Below, one piece after another: positions 1 through 9,561 of a stretch of 64,000 nt of DNA; position 1 is the first letter of the stretch; every line of letters starts with the position of its first letter. The notes beneath the pieces were generated by a model that saw nothing but the letters and a program-made list of their open reading frames with translations, was not told where the DNA came from and ran no database searches. The translations under genes were made by a program, and so were the position numbers. Source of the stretch: an uncultured Pelagibacteraceae bacterium (GTDB lineage: Bacteria > Pseudomonadota > Alphaproteobacteria > Pelagibacterales > Pelagibacteraceae); NCBI GenBank assembly GCA_902579105.1, contig CACHFM010000001.1, positions 149,567-213,566 on the forward strand. Direction: 5' to 3'.

Positions 1-44
1 ATATTAGACTTAATTTTACCGTATTTGTACACTTATTATCAAAA

Positions 45-2324
45 ATGAAAAAAACAAAGATTAGTCATTACACAGATAAAGAAGCATTAGATTTTCACAA
101 AAATAAAAAACCTGGAAAAATTGAAATTGTTTCTTCTAAAAATATGACTACCAAAAGAGATCTTGCTTTAGCATACTCTCCTGGTGTTGCCGCTCCTGTT
201 CGAATGATTAGTAACAACCCAGAAGCCGCTTATGATTATACTAGTAAAGGAAATTTGGTAGCAGTTATAAGTAATGGTTCTGCAATTCTAGGAATGGGAG
301 ATTTAGGTGCACTTGCCTCTAAACCTGTAATGGAAGGTAAGGCAGTTTTATTTAAAAGATTTGCCGATATTGATTCAATTGATTTAGAGATAGACAGCAA
401 GAATCCTGAAGAAATTATTAACTCAATTAAAAATTTTGCACCAAGTTTTGGAGGTATTAATTTAGAAGATATAGCAGCTCCTGAGTGTTTTATAATTGAG
501 GATAAATTAAAAGAAATTCTGGATATCCCAGTTTTTCATGATGATCAACATGGTACTGCAATAATTACTACAGCTGCATTAATAAACGCAGCAGATATTA
601 GTGGTAAATCAATTAAAGATATAAAGATAGTTGTAAATGGTGCAGGTGCTTCTGCTCAAGCTTGTACGGAATTATTTAAATATTTTGGAGTTCCTAATAA
701 AAATATAATTATGATTGATAAAAAAGGCGTAATTTATAAAGGTAGACCCACCAAAATAGATCAATGGAAATCAAGACACGCAGTAAATACAAAATTAAGA
801 ACTCTTAATGATGCGATTAAAGATGCAGATATGTTTTTAGGTTTATCTGTAAAAGGAGCCTTAAAAAAGGAAATGGTTAAAAAAATGTCTAAAAATCCTA
901 TTATTTTTGCATGTGCCAATCCTGATCCAGAAATTACTCCTGAAGAAATTAGTAAAGTTAGAGACGACGCTATTGTTGCAACTGGAAGATCTGATTATCC
1001 TAATCAAGTAAACAATTTACTTGGATTTCCATATATTTTTAGAGGCGCATTAGATGTTAGATCAAAAACTATAAATAAAGAAATGAAAATTGCAGCAGCT
1101 AAAGCAATTGCTAAACTTGCAAGAGAAGACGTTCCAGATGAAGTTGTTGCTGCTATGGGTGGTGATAGACCTCACTATGGAAAAGATTATATTATACCTT
1201 CAACATTCGATCCAAGATTAATAAGTGTTATTCCTGAAGCTATCGCCAAAGCTGCTATGAGCACTGGTGTAGCAAGAAAAAAAATAGAAGATTTTGAATT
1301 ATACAAAGATCAACTAAAACAAAGATTAGATCCAACTGTAACTATAATGCAAGGTATTAATACCTATATTAAAAAAAATCAAAAAAAAATTGTATTCGCT
1401 GATGGTGAAGATGAAAATACTCTAAGAGCTGCAATAGCTTTTAAAAATTCAAAATTAGGAATTCCGATTCTAGTTGGAAAAGAAAATAAAATAAAAGAAC
1501 AAATAAAAAATATTGGCTATAATGAAAATTTTGATATTCAAATTACTAACTCTAAAGATGTAAAAAAAAGAAATAGATATGTAAACCATCTATTTAAAAA
1601 ATTACAAAGAGAACAAGGTTTATTGGAAAGAGACTGTGATAGACTTGTTCGAAATGACAGAGTTATATGGGCAGCAAGTATGGTTTCTTGTGGAGATGCA
1701 GATGGGGCTGTGACAGGAAATACTAGACGTTTCGGAGCTTCTCTAGACAAAATAAAGCAAGTAGTTGATGTAAGAAATGGGGAAATCTTGTTTGGATTAA
1801 ATATGGTAGTACATAAAGGAAAAACTATTTTTGTTGCTGATACTAGTGTCCATGAATATCCAACTTCAGAAGAAATGGTAAAAATTGCAATTTCCACTGC
1901 AAGAGTAGTAAGACTTTTTGGCTTTGAACCAAAGGTTGCATTTGTATCTCACTCTACATTTGGTCAACCTCTTACAAGTCGAACTAAACATATAAGAAAA
2001 GCCGTTGATATTTTAAAAGAAAAAAAAGTTGACTTCGAATTTGACGGTGACATGCAGCCTGATGTAGCTTTAAATTCAGAATATATAGAACTTTACCCCT
2101 TTTCAAAAATTGTTGGAAAAGCAAATATTTTAATTATGCCTGGACAACATAGTGCTGCAATATCATACAAAATGATGAAAACACTTGGAAACACAAAAGT
2201 GATAGGACCTCTGCTAATTGGGCTTGGACTTCCTATAGAAATTGCTCCTCTAAGATCTTCAACATCAGAAATAATTAATTTAGCTTCTATTGCAGCTTAT
2301 TCTGCTGATATAATTGATTATTAG
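45..2324 (+). CDS. maeB: NADP-dependent malic enzyme with phosphotransacetylase-like domain
   Basis: This enzyme decarboxylates malate to pyruvate with reduction of NADP, linking the TCA cycle to pyruvate and acetyl-CoA. Residues about 15-150 form the malic N-terminal domain, with YSPGVAAP near residue 44 and the metal-binding FHDDQHGTA near 164. The nucleotide-binding glycine motif NGAGASAQA lies near 196. Residues about 435-755 form a phosphate acetyltransferase-like domain, which in the MaeB family is usually regulatory (acetyl-CoA sensing) and not catalytic; that role is family knowledge. At 759 residues it has the usual MaeB length. It starts 44 bases into the window, so its promoter is probably cut off. 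Nearby genes do not form an obvious operon with it; the next gene is convergent. Confidence 0.95.
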   Translation: MKKTKISHYTDKEALDFHKNKKPGKIEIVSSKNMTTKRDLALAYSPGVAAPVRMISNNPEAAYDYTSKGNLVAVISNGSAILGMGDLGALASKPVMEGKAVLFKRFADIDSIDLEIDSKNPEEIINSIKNFAPSFGGINLEDIAAPECFIIEDKLKEILDIPVFHDDQHGTAIITTAALINAADISGKSIKDIKIVVNGAGASAQACTELFKYFGVPNKNIIMIDKKGVIYKGRPTKIDQWKSRHAVNTKLRTLNDAIKDADMFLGLSVKGALKKEMVKKMSKNPIIFACANPDPEITPEEISKVRDDAIVATGRSDYPNQVNNLLGFPYIFRGALDVRSKTINKEMKIAAAKAIAKLAREDVPDEVVAAMGGDRPHYGKDYIIPSTFDPRLISVIPEAIAKAAMSTGVARKKIEDFELYKDQLKQRLDPTVTIMQGINTYIKKNQKKIVFADGEDENTLRAAIAFKNSKLGIPILVGKENKIKEQIKNIGYNENFDIQITNSKDVKKRNRYVNHLFKKLQREQGLLERDCDRLVRNDRVIWAASMVSCGDADGAVTGNTRRFGASLDKIKQVVDVRNGEILFGLNMVVHKGKTIFVADTSVHEYPTSEEMVKIAISTARVVRLFGFEPKVAFVSHSTFGQPLTSRTKHIRKAVDILKEKKVDFEFDGDMQPDVALNSEYIELYPFSKIVGKANILIMPGQHSAAISYKMMKTLGNTKVIGPLLIGLGLPIEIAPLRSSTSEIINLASIAAYSADIIDY

Positions 2325-2332
2325 ATATAAAT

Positions 2333-2932
2333 TTATTCTTTTTGAATTCTTAAATCTTCAACAAGTATAATACTTGCAATAACATCTTTAACATCAACTA
2401 TTTCATTAGCTTCACTTATTACTAAATCTTTTTCTTCAGTAGTAAGTGCAATACCATAAATGTAAATCTTTTGATTGTATGTATCAATTTGATAATTAGT
2501 TGCTTTAATATTTTTATTTAAAATTAAAGCTGTTCTTAATTGAGAGGTAATTAAAATATCTTTTGCAGATCTTTTAAAATTAAACTCTTCTTTAATTTTA
2601 ATATCATTGCGAACAGATCGAACACCTTTTGTTTCCCAACCTAATTTTGTCAACTGTAATTTTTCTTCTGGATCATCAACTTTTCCAGTTAAAAAAATTC
2701 TCCCATCAAGTACTTTAGATTTTACAGTTAAAAGATATTTTTTATCCTTAACAAGAATTCTAGCAGTTAAATTTTTTTGCATTATTGAATCATCAATTTG
2801 TGTTCCAACAGTCCTAGGATCTAATGCGACAGATACTCCTGTCCCAAAAATTCCTTTTGAAGAGACACCAACACAATTTGATAAAATAATTCCAATTAAA
2901 ATTATAATTATAATTATAAATTTATTTTTCAT
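2333..2932 (-). CDS. BON-domain lipoprotein (DolP/YraP-like)
   Basis: The 199-residue protein begins with a hydrophobic signal segment ending in LSNC at about residues 18-21, a plausible lipobox with an unusual Asn before the Cys. Two BON-like repeats follow, roughly residues 55-115 (centred on LDGRIFLTGKVDD) and 125-195 (centred on NQKIYIYGIALTTEE). This matches the dual-BON outer-membrane lipoprotein DolP (YraP), which helps maintain envelope integrity. Its start overlaps the end of rsmI by 11 bases, and an LpoA-like gene is divergent beyond rsmI. That recalls the enterobacterial yraL-yraM-yraN-diaA-yraP region with yraN and diaA absent. The domain assignment is fairly secure; the DolP identity is inferred from length, lipobox and context. 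Confidence 0.8.
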   Translation of the reverse strand: MKNKFIIIIIILIGIILSNCVGVSSKGIFGTGVSVALDPRTVGTQIDDSIMQKNLTARILVKDKKYLLTVKSKVLDGRIFLTGKVDDPEEKLQLTKLGWETKGVRSVRNDIKIKEEFNFKRSAKDILITSQLRTALILNKNIKATNYQIDTYNQKIYIYGIALTTEEKDLVISEANEIVDVKDVIASIILVEDLRIQKE

Positions 2933-3785
2933 TTTTTATCTTCAAACAATAATTATAAATTTCTTTTTTTGAAATATCACTATTTTTAATAATAATACTT
3001 ATTATTTCTTTTATACTTAATCTATTAATCATCTTTTTTATAATATTCTTATCTGATTCACTTAATACTTGTGAAGCAATTTTATCATTTTTTTTTTCAG
3101 AAATCACAATAGTAAACTCGCCTTTTGGTTCTTTGGAGAAAAGTTCTAACTCTTCAACGTTTTTTCTAACAAATTCCTCGTAAATTTTTGAAATTTCTCT
3201 ACAAAAAACTATTTTTCTATCACTAAAATTATTTTTTAAATGAGGTATTATTTTATTAATTTTTTTTGAAGAAACAAAAAAAACTAAAGTGTTATTAAAT
3301 TCAGAAAGTTTTTTTAATTCATTTATTAAAGCTTGTTTCTTTTCTGGAAAAAAACCATAAAAGAAAAATTTTTCTGAAAAGCCACTTATTGAAACAGCTG
3401 TTGTGACAGCTGTTGGTCCTGGGATTGGTATAATATTTATATCATTTTTAATACATTCATTAACTAAAATTTTTCCAGGATCAGAAATACCTGGAGTACC
3501 AGCATCAGAAATTAAAGAAATTATTTTACCTAATTTTAGTAATTCTATTATTTTATTTATATTTTTTTTTTCGTTAAATTTATGATTTGAGATCAATCTA
3601 GATTTAATTTCATATCTATTAAATAAATTTTTAGATACTCTAGTATCCTCGCATAAAATATAATCAGAATTCTTTAAAGTATCTATAGCTCTAAAAGTAA
3701 TATCTTTTAAATTACCTATTGGAGTTGAAACTAAATAAAGAGCATTTTCATTATCTTTTATTTGGAATTGTGGTTTTATGATCAT
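2922..3785 (-). CDS. rsmI: 16S rRNA (cytidine1402-2'-O)-methyltransferase RsmI
   Basis: RsmI transfers a methyl group from SAM to the ribose of C1402 in the decoding centre of 16S rRNA. The tetrapyrrole-methylase fold is visible: LYLVSTPIGNLKDIT near residues 17-31, CEDTRVSKNL near 45-54 and LISDAGTPGISDPG near 92-105. The C-terminus has the short helical segment typical of the family (ISIKEIISII). The length of 287 residues is normal. It overlaps the BON lipoprotein gene downstream and is divergent from the LpoA-like gene with about 34 bases between start codons, so the two promoters must overlap each other or lie in coding sequence. Confidence 0.95.
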   Translation of the reverse strand: MIIKPQFQIKDNENALYLVSTPIGNLKDITFRAIDTLKNSDYILCEDTRVSKNLFNRYEIKSRLISNHKFNEKKNINKIIELLKLGKIISLISDAGTPGISDPGKILVNECIKNDINIIPIPGPTAVTTAVSISGFSEKFFFYGFFPEKKQALINELKKLSEFNNTLVFFVSSKKINKIIPHLKNNFSDRKIVFCREISKIYEEFVRKNVEELELFSKEPKGEFTIVISEKKNDKIASQVLSESDKNIIKKMINRLSIKEIISIIIKNSDISKKEIYNYCLKIKNEK

Positions 3786-3819
3786 AATTAAGCTTAAAAA
3801 ATATTATATTATCATCAAA

Positions 3820-4974
3820 ATGAATAAATTTATTAAAATAATTATTTTTATATTATTAAATTACTCTTTATTATTTTTACATGTAGTAAAAGCTGAAGAA
3901 AAAATAAAAATTGGTCTTCTAGTTCCAATGACAGGTTCTAATAAAAACCTTGGTCAATCAATTATTAAAGCTGTTAAATTAGCGGTAAAAGATATTGATA
4001 GTAATTTAATAGAGATTATTCCAAAAGATACAGCAGCAAAACCAAATCAAACTCTTAAATCTGCATTTGAACTAAAAGAAATGGGAGTAAGAATAATTAT
4101 TGGCCCGATATTTCATGAAAGCTTAACTTACTTAGATGAAATGAAAGATCTAACTTTCTTGTCTTTAACAAATAAAACTTTAGATCTTCCAAAAAATGTA
4201 ATTTCTGCAGGCATAAATTCCACATCTCAATTGAATACAATTAAAAAATTTTTAAAACTTAATAATATTGAAAAAACTATTTTTTTAATACCAATGGAAG
4301 ATTATGAATTTGAAATTAAAAAGGGAATTAAAGACTCTAAAATTAAAGTTTTTAAAAACTATGTTTATGACACTGATCCTACAAAATTAACTAAACAAAT
4401 TGAAGAAATTACTAAATATAAAATTAGAAAACAAAATTTAAAAGATGAAATTTACAGAATTAAAAATTCTAATGAACAAAACAAAGAAAGAAAAATTAAA
4501 AAATTAGAAAAAAGATACACATTAGGTGGCTTAAATTTTGATGCAGTTGTAATTGCTGATTTTGATGAAAATTTAAAAAGCGTTAGTACATCTCTTTTAT
4601 ATACTGACGTTTTACCAAAAAATAAGTACTTTATTACATTAAATCAATGGTTTGATGAAAGTTTACTAAATGAAACAAACATTCAGCCCATATATTATCC
4701 ATCAATAAACAAAAATAATTTTGAAAATTACAAAAAAAAATTTTTCAATGAATTCAATGAATATCCTACACATTTATCTTTATTAAGTTATGACCTTGTT
4801 GGTCTTGTTTATTATTTATCATTAAAAACAAATCTATCTGAACTAAATAAACTTTTTAAAAAGAAAAATTCATTTAAAGGAAAAATAGGAATTTTTGATA
4901 TTAAAAATAATAAAATTAATCATAGATTAAATTTTTATAAAATTGAAAATAATAAAATTATAAAAATTTTTTAA
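3820..4974 (+). CDS. LpoA/LppC-like periplasmic binding-fold protein (penicillin-binding protein activator family)
   Basis: The ATG at 3820 is preferred over an in-frame upstream start because it begins directly with a signal peptide (MNKFIKIIIFILL) and a cleavage site after VVKA near residue 21. The mature part opens with KIKIGLLVPMTG, the first strand of a type I periplasmic binding fold, and continues with further binding-fold segments (VRIIIGPIFHE, FDAVVIADFDE) over about 360 residues. There is no lipobox cysteine, unlike enterobacterial LpoA. Proximity to rsmI and a BON lipoprotein matches the yraL-yraM(lpoA) arrangement, so a role in peptidoglycan synthase activation is plausible. An amino-acid ABC-type binding protein is the alternative, but no permease genes are nearby. 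It overlaps convergent rdgB by 17 bases. Confidence 0.75.
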   Translation: MNKFIKIIIFILLNYSLLFLHVVKAEEKIKIGLLVPMTGSNKNLGQSIIKAVKLAVKDIDSNLIEIIPKDTAAKPNQTLKSAFELKEMGVRIIIGPIFHESLTYLDEMKDLTFLSLTNKTLDLPKNVISAGINSTSQLNTIKKFLKLNNIEKTIFLIPMEDYEFEIKKGIKDSKIKVFKNYVYDTDPTKLTKQIEEITKYKIRKQNLKDEIYRIKNSNEQNKERKIKKLEKRYTLGGLNFDAVVIADFDENLKSVSTSLLYTDVLPKNKYFITLNQWFDESLLNETNIQPIYYPSINKNNFENYKKKFFNEFNEYPTHLSLLSYDLVGLVYYLSLKTNLSELNKLFKKKNSFKGKIGIFDIKNNKINHRLNFYKIENNKIIKIF

Positions 4975-5554
4975 TTTTTTTAAATGCAATGAAACGATGA
5001 TCAATTTTGTACTTTTCAAAGGGTTTCATTTGACCAAAAGTTTTTTTTTTATTTTTTGGAATAAATATTGGATCATAACCAAATCCATTTCTACCTCTTG
5101 GATGACTTGAAATATATCCTTCAACCTTTCCTATTGAAGAAGCAATTTTTTTATCTAAATAACAAATTGATAATGCGCAAACAAATCTTGCTTTAATTTT
5201 TCTTTTTTGCCAATTTTTATTTTTTTTAAATAACTCTCTATAAACCCTTCGTATTGCTTTATCAAAATCTAATTTTGATCCTCCCCATCTTGATGAATAA
5301 ATGCCTGGATCTTTATCTAAAATATCAATTTCAAGACCTGAGTCATCTGCAAGGCAAATTAAGTTTGTTTTTTTTGAGAAATATTTTGATTTAATTATAG
5401 AATTTTCTATGAATGTAAGCCCATCTTCTTTTGGGCTTTTCAATTTAAAATTACTAGTTGAATAAGTTTTGATATATTTTGGTAATAAATCTTTAATTTC
5501 TTTATATTTGCCTTGATTATTAGTTCCAATAAGTAATTTTAAAATTTTTTTCAT
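4958..5554 (-). CDS. rdgB: XTP/dITP diphosphatase (RdgB/HAM1 family)
   Basis: This house-cleaning enzyme hydrolyses non-canonical purine nucleoside triphosphates (ITP, dITP, XTP) so they are not built into nucleic acids. HAM1 features are the N-terminal LLIGTNNQGKYKEI near residues 7-20, the DDSGLEIDILD segment near 67-77, YSSRWGG near 86-92 and the C-terminal GRNGFGYDPIFIP near 154-166. The length of 198 residues is typical. It is transcribed divergently from grpE with 42 bases between start codons, and its 3' end overlaps the LpoA-like gene by 17 bases. Confidence 0.95.
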   Translation of the reverse strand: MKKILKLLIGTNNQGKYKEIKDLLPKYIKTYSTSNFKLKSPKEDGLTFIENSIIKSKYFSKKTNLICLADDSGLEIDILDKDPGIYSSRWGGSKLDFDKAIRRVYRELFKKNKNWQKRKIKARFVCALSICYLDKKIASSIGKVEGYISSHPRGRNGFGYDPIFIPKNKKKTFGQMKPFEKYKIDHRFIAFKKIKKFL

Positions 5555-5596
5555 TAATACCTAGCAATTTTAAAATTTCTTACCATATAAGTCCCC

Positions 5597-6229
5597 ATGG
5601 AAAAAGAAGAAAACCTAGATAAGAATAATAAAAAACCTGATCCTTCTGAAAACGAAAATATAGTTGAAGAGCAAACAGAAAAAAATGAAACTGAATTAAA
5701 TGTTAAAGAAAAAAAGGATATTTTACCTGAAGAAAAAATTTTAGAATTAGAAGATAAGCTAGCAAGGACATTTGCTGAAATGGAAAATCAAAGACGAAGA
5801 TTTGAAAAAGAAAAAAATGATGCATTTGAATACGGAGGTTTTGTATTTGCAAAAGAAGCTTTAAATTTAATTGATAATTTAACAAGATCAAAATTAATAT
5901 TGGAGAATGATGAAAAACTAAAAGATACTGAAGCTTTGAAAAAAGCTTTAGAACATTTAGACATAATTAATAAAGATTTGATAAATACTTTTACAAAAAA
6001 CAATATCAAACCAATTGAATGTCTTGAAAAAAAATTAGATCCAAATTTACATCAAGCGATGATCGAAATAGAGGATGATCAAAAAGAACCTGGAACTATA
6101 GTTCAAGAAATACAAAAAGGTTTCATGATTAAGGATAGATTGCTAAGACCATCATTAGTTGGGGTTTCAAAAAAAACAGAAAAAGAAGTGGAAAAAAATG
6201 AGGAAAATAAGGATAATTTAGACAAATAA
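5597..6229 (+). CDS. grpE: GrpE, nucleotide exchange factor for DnaK
   Basis: GrpE releases ADP from DnaK and so resets the chaperone cycle. The 210-residue protein has a charged, low-complexity N-terminal tail (about residues 1-45), a long coiled-coil helix (about 45-90, including AEMENQRRRFEKEKNDAF), and a C-terminal beta domain (HQAMIEIEDD and the signature IVQEIQKGFMIKDRLLRPSLVGVS region, about 150-190). The tail after residue 190 is again charged. It is the first gene of a grpE-dnaK-dnaJ chaperone cluster. I saw no HrcA/CIRCE element upstream. The ATG at 5597 follows a short 42-base divergent spacer shared with rdgB. Confidence 0.96.
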   Translation: MEKEENLDKNNKKPDPSENENIVEEQTEKNETELNVKEKKDILPEEKILELEDKLARTFAEMENQRRRFEKEKNDAFEYGGFVFAKEALNLIDNLTRSKLILENDEKLKDTEALKKALEHLDIINKDLINTFTKNNIKPIECLEKKLDPNLHQAMIEIEDDQKEPGTIVQEIQKGFMIKDRLLRPSLVGVSKKTEKEVEKNEENKDNLDK

Positions 6230-6244
6230 TTATATTTGTCAGAA

Positions 6245-6271
6245 CTTGTAGAATTAAAATTAACACATATA
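6245..6271 (+). promoter_or_regulatory. possible heat-shock-type promoter upstream of dnaK
   Basis: Between grpE and dnaK, a CTTGTA hexamer at 6245-6250 is followed after 15 bases by CATATA at 6266-6271, which resembles a heat-shock sigma factor -35/-10 pair. A purine-rich AAGGAAAG at 6274-6281 then sits about 10 bases before the dnaK start and could be its ribosome binding site. In such AT-rich DNA this match could be chance. Confidence 0.3.
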
Positions 6272-6291
6272 TGAAGGAAAGAATTTAAATT

Positions 6292-8226
6292 ATGAGTAAA
6301 ATTATTGGAATAGATTTGGGAACAACTAATTCATGTGTATCAATCATGGAAGGTAGCCAAGCAAAAGTTTTGGAAAATGCTGAAGGTGCAAGAACTACTC
6401 CTTCAGTAGTAGCTTTTACAGATGATGGTGAAAAACTAGTTGGTCAACCAGCTAAAAGGCAGGCAGTAACAAATCCTGAAAATACAATTTTTGCTGTTAA
6501 AAGATTAATTGGAAGAAATTTTGAAGATCCAACTGTAAAAAAAGATATTGAAACATCTCCATTCAAAATAGTTAATTCCGAAAAAGGTGATGCATGGATC
6601 GAAGCAAAAAAAGAAAAATATTCTCCTTCTCAAATATCCGCTTTTATTCTTCAAAAAATGAAAGAAACCGCTGAAAAATATTTAGGTCAAGAAGTTACTA
6701 AAGCAGTAATTACTGTTCCTGCATATTTTAACGATGCTCAAAGACAAGCTACAAAAGATGCTGGAAAAATTGCTGGTCTAGAAGTTTTAAGAATTATTAA
6801 TGAACCAACGGCTGCTTCTTTAGCTTATGGTTTAGATAAAAAACAAAATAAAAAAATAGCTGTATATGATTTAGGTGGCGGAACATTTGACGTTTCTATA
6901 CTTGAACTTGGAGATGGTGTATTCGAAGTTAAATCAACTAACGGTGATACTTTTTTAGGTGGTGAGGATTTCGATAACACAGTTGTTAATTATCTAATAA
7001 ATGAGTTCAAAAAAGATAGTGGAATTGATTTAACCTCAGATAAACTAGCTTTGCAAAGATTAAAAGAGGCTGCAGAAAAAGCAAAAATTGAACTTTCTTC
7101 TGCTGAACAAACAGATATTAACTTACCATTTATTACTGCGGATAAAACTGGTCCAAAACACATTAATTTAAAAATGACTAGAGCAAAACTGGAGGCTCTT
7201 GTAGAAGATCTAATTGCCAAAACATTACCACCATGCAAAACAGCATTAAAAGACGCTGGTATTACAGCAAATGAAATCGATGAAATTGTATTAGTTGGTG
7301 GAATGACTAGAATGCCTAAAGTATTTTCAGAAGTTAAAAATTTTTTTGGAAAAGATCCAAATAAAAGTGTAAACCCCGATGAAGTTGTGGCGATGGGAGC
7401 AGCTATTCAAGCGGGTGTACTTCAGGGGGATGTTAAAGATGTATTGCTATTGGATGTAACTCCTTTGTCTTTAGGAATTGAAACATTAGGTGGTGTATCA
7501 ACCAAACTAATTGAAAAAAATACAACAGTACCAACAAAAAAAAGTCAGGTTTTCTCTACCGCAGAAGATAATCAGCCTGCAGTATCTATCAGAGTCCTTC
7601 AAGGTGAAAGGGAAATGGCGACTGATAATAAAATGCTAGGAAATTTTGAATTAATTGGTATTGCTCCAGCGCCAAGAGGAGTACCTCAAATTGAAGTAAC
7701 ATTTGATATAGATGCAAATGGAATTGTTAGTGTTTCGGCAAAAGATAAGGGAACTGGTAAAGAGCAAAAAATTCAGATTCAAGCTTCTGGTGGTTTAAGT
7801 GATGAAGAGATTGAAAAGATGGTAAAAGATGCTGAGGCTAATAAAGAAGAAGATAAAAAGAAGAGAGAATCAGTAGATGTTAGAAATCAAGCTGATACTT
7901 TAATTCATTCAACAGAAAAAAATCTTAAAGAACATGGAGCCAAAATTACAGACGCTGAGAAAAAAGCAATTGAAGATGCATCATCTGACTTGAAAGAAGC
8001 ATTAAAAGGAACTGATACTGAGGATATTAAGAAAAAAACAGAAACTTTAGTTCAAGCTTCAATGAAATTAGGAGAAGCTATCTACAAGTCTCAAGAAAAG
8101 AAACAAGATCCATCTAATGATGGCAAAAAAGATAACGAAGAAAAAAAAGATGACAATGTAGTTGATGCAGATTTTGAAGAAGTTAAAGACGAAGATAACA
8201 AAGAAAATAAAGAGAAGAGCGCCTAA
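6292..8226 (+). CDS. dnaK: Hsp70 chaperone DnaK
   Basis: DnaK is the ATP-dependent Hsp70 chaperone. The nucleotide-binding domain covers about residues 1-385, with phosphate-1 motif [12 protein letters not shown] near 5-16, [11 protein letters not shown] near 167-177 and phosphate-2 motif [11 protein letters not shown] near 189-199. The interdomain linker is [13 protein letters not shown] near 382-394. The substrate-binding beta domain and helical lid follow. The 644-residue protein ends in an acidic, lysine-rich tail ([16 protein letters not shown]) as in most bacterial DnaK proteins. It lies 62 bases after grpE and 36 bases before dnaJ. Confidence 0.98.
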   Translation: MSKIIGIDLGTTNSCVSIMEGSQAKVLENAEGARTTPSVVAFTDDGEKLVGQPAKRQAVTNPENTIFAVKRLIGRNFEDPTVKKDIETSPFKIVNSEKGDAWIEAKKEKYSPSQISAFILQKMKETAEKYLGQEVTKAVITVPAYFNDAQRQATKDAGKIAGLEVLRIINEPTAASLAYGLDKKQNKKIAVYDLGGGTFDVSILELGDGVFEVKSTNGDTFLGGEDFDNTVVNYLINEFKKDSGIDLTSDKLALQRLKEAAEKAKIELSSAEQTDINLPFITADKTGPKHINLKMTRAKLEALVEDLIAKTLPPCKTALKDAGITANEIDEIVLVGGMTRMPKVFSEVKNFFGKDPNKSVNPDEVVAMGAAIQAGVLQGDVKDVLLLDVTPLSLGIETLGGVSTKLIEKNTTVPTKKSQVFSTAEDNQPAVSIRVLQGEREMATDNKMLGNFELIGIAPAPRGVPQIEVTFDIDANGIVSVSAKDKGTGKEQKIQIQASGGLSDEEIEKMVKDAEANKEEDKKKRESVDVRNQADTLIHSTEKNLKEHGAKITDAEKKAIEDASSDLKEALKGTDTEDIKKKTETLVQASMKLGEAIYKSQEKKQDPSNDGKKDNEEKKDDNVVDADFEEVKDEDNKENKEKSA

Positions 8227-8262
8227 ATCTTATATCATCAGCAGACATCTTAGAGCAATTTT

Positions 8263-9393
8263 ATGGCTAAAAGAGATTTTTACGAAGTCTTAGGTGTTAA
8301 TAAAAATGCTAGTCCAAATGAATTAAAGTCGGCATACAGAAAACTTGCTGTAAAATATCATCCTGACAAAAATCCAGGGAATAAAAAAGCTGAAGAAAAA
8401 TTTAAAGAAGCTAGTGAAGCTTACGGAATTCTCTCAGATAATGAAAAAAAACAAAATTATGACAACTTTGGTCACGCTGCTTTTGAAAATGGTGGTGGTA
8501 GACAAAGTGGAGGTTTTGGAGGATTTAGTGGTGCAGATTTCTCAGATATATTTGAAGATTTCTTTGGTGATTTTGGAGGTGGAGGAAGATCTCGAAGTAG
8601 AAGAAGTTCAAATAACAGAGGTTCAGATTTAAGATACGATTTATCTATTACCCTTGAAGAAGCTTACAAAGGTAAAAAACAAGATATAAAATTTTCAACG
8701 ACTGAAAAATGTAATACTTGTAAAGGAAATGGTTCTAAACCTGGCTATTCACCTGATAGATGTACATATTGTGGTGGAAATGGAAAAATAAGATCTAATC
8801 AAGGGTTTTTTACTGTACAACAAACTTGTCCTCAATGCAGTGGAAGTGGTGAAGAAATTACCAATCCATGTAATGATTGTAATGGTCAAGGAAAAAAACA
8901 AGCTTCAAAAAAAATATCAGTTACTATCCCAAAAGGTGTTGATGATGGTACAAGAATTAGATTATCAGGAAAAGGTGAAGCTGGAACTAGGGGTGGAACA
9001 ACAGGTGATTTGTATTTATTCATCAATGTTCATTCACACGATTTATTTAAAAGATCAGGTGAAAATTTGTTTTTTGAATTTCCAATTTCAATTGCAGATG
9101 CGGCACTTGGAACAACAATCGAAATACCAACAATTGATGGTGGTAAAGCAAAAATTAAAATACCAGATGGAACTCAAAACAAAAAGCAATTCAGATTAAA
9201 AGGTAAAGGTATGCCTTTTATGCAAAGAGGTGATCATGGAGACTTGTATGTACAAATTAAAACGGAAGTTCCAGTATATTTAAATAAAAAACAAAAAGAA
9301 TTATTAGAACAATTTAGGGAAATAGAAAACGAAAAATCTAACCCTAGTATTAAAAAGTTCTTTGAAAAAGCTAAAAGTTTTTGGAAAAGTTAA
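8263..9393 (+). CDS. dnaJ: Hsp40 co-chaperone DnaJ
   Basis: DnaJ stimulates the DnaK ATPase and delivers substrates. The J domain holds the essential HPD in [10 protein letters not shown] near residues 32-41. A glycine/phenylalanine-rich linker follows (about 75-110). The zinc-finger region carries the four expected repeats: [24 protein letters not shown] and CNDCNGQG (about 148-210). The C-terminal substrate-binding domain closes the 376-residue protein. The stop codon is directly followed by the ATG of a small membrane protein, suggesting cotranscription. Confidence 0.98.
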   Translation: MAKRDFYEVLGVNKNASPNELKSAYRKLAVKYHPDKNPGNKKAEEKFKEASEAYGILSDNEKKQNYDNFGHAAFENGGGRQSGGFGGFSGADFSDIFEDFFGDFGGGGRSRSRRSSNNRGSDLRYDLSITLEEAYKGKKQDIKFSTTEKCNTCKGNGSKPGYSPDRCTYCGGNGKIRSNQGFFTVQQTCPQCSGSGEEITNPCNDCNGQGKKQASKKISVTIPKGVDDGTRIRLSGKGEAGTRGGTTGDLYLFINVHSHDLFKRSGENLFFEFPISIADAALGTTIEIPTIDGGKAKIKIPDGTQNKKQFRLKGKGMPFMQRGDHGDLYVQIKTEVPVYLNKKQKELLEQFREIENEKSNPSIKKFFEKAKSFWKS

Positions 9394-9561
9394 ATGAACT
9401 GGGATCAAATTATTCCAGCAATTTTTATGATTGCTGTCCTAATATTAGTACTACCGTCTTTCTTGAAAACTAATTCAAAATTAAAGCAATTTTTAACAAA
9501 TTTATCTATTTGGGCTATAATTGTTTCAGTTGTTATGATAGTTTTATATCTTGTCTTTTAA
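9394..9561 (+). CDS. small two-helix membrane protein between dnaJ and dapB
   Basis: A 55-codon ORF starts immediately after the dnaJ stop (TAA then ATG) and its stop immediately precedes the dapB start, so it fills the gap exactly. The product has two hydrophobic stretches, about residues 6-24 (IIPAIFMIAVLILVLP) and 38-55 (LSIWAIIVSVVMIVLYLVF), joined by a polar, lysine-containing loop, and ends in the membrane. I do not recognise a family. The exact packing between two housekeeping genes and the typical membrane hairpin argue that it is real. Function unknown. Confidence 0.7.
   Translation: MNWDQIIPAIFMIAVLILVLPSFLKTNSKLKQFLTNLSIWAIIVSVVMIVLYLVF

Noticed and set aside
1538..1897. Antisense ORF inside maeB
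   Set aside because: Shadow of the PTA-like domain; no start signal or family features.
5555..5596. CIRCE/HrcA operator before grpE
   Set aside because: No inverted repeat of the CIRCE type is present and no hrcA gene is seen nearby.
8840..9199. Long overlapping ORF inside dnaJ on the same strand
   Set aside because: Frame shadow of a strongly conserved gene; its translation shows no plausible domain.
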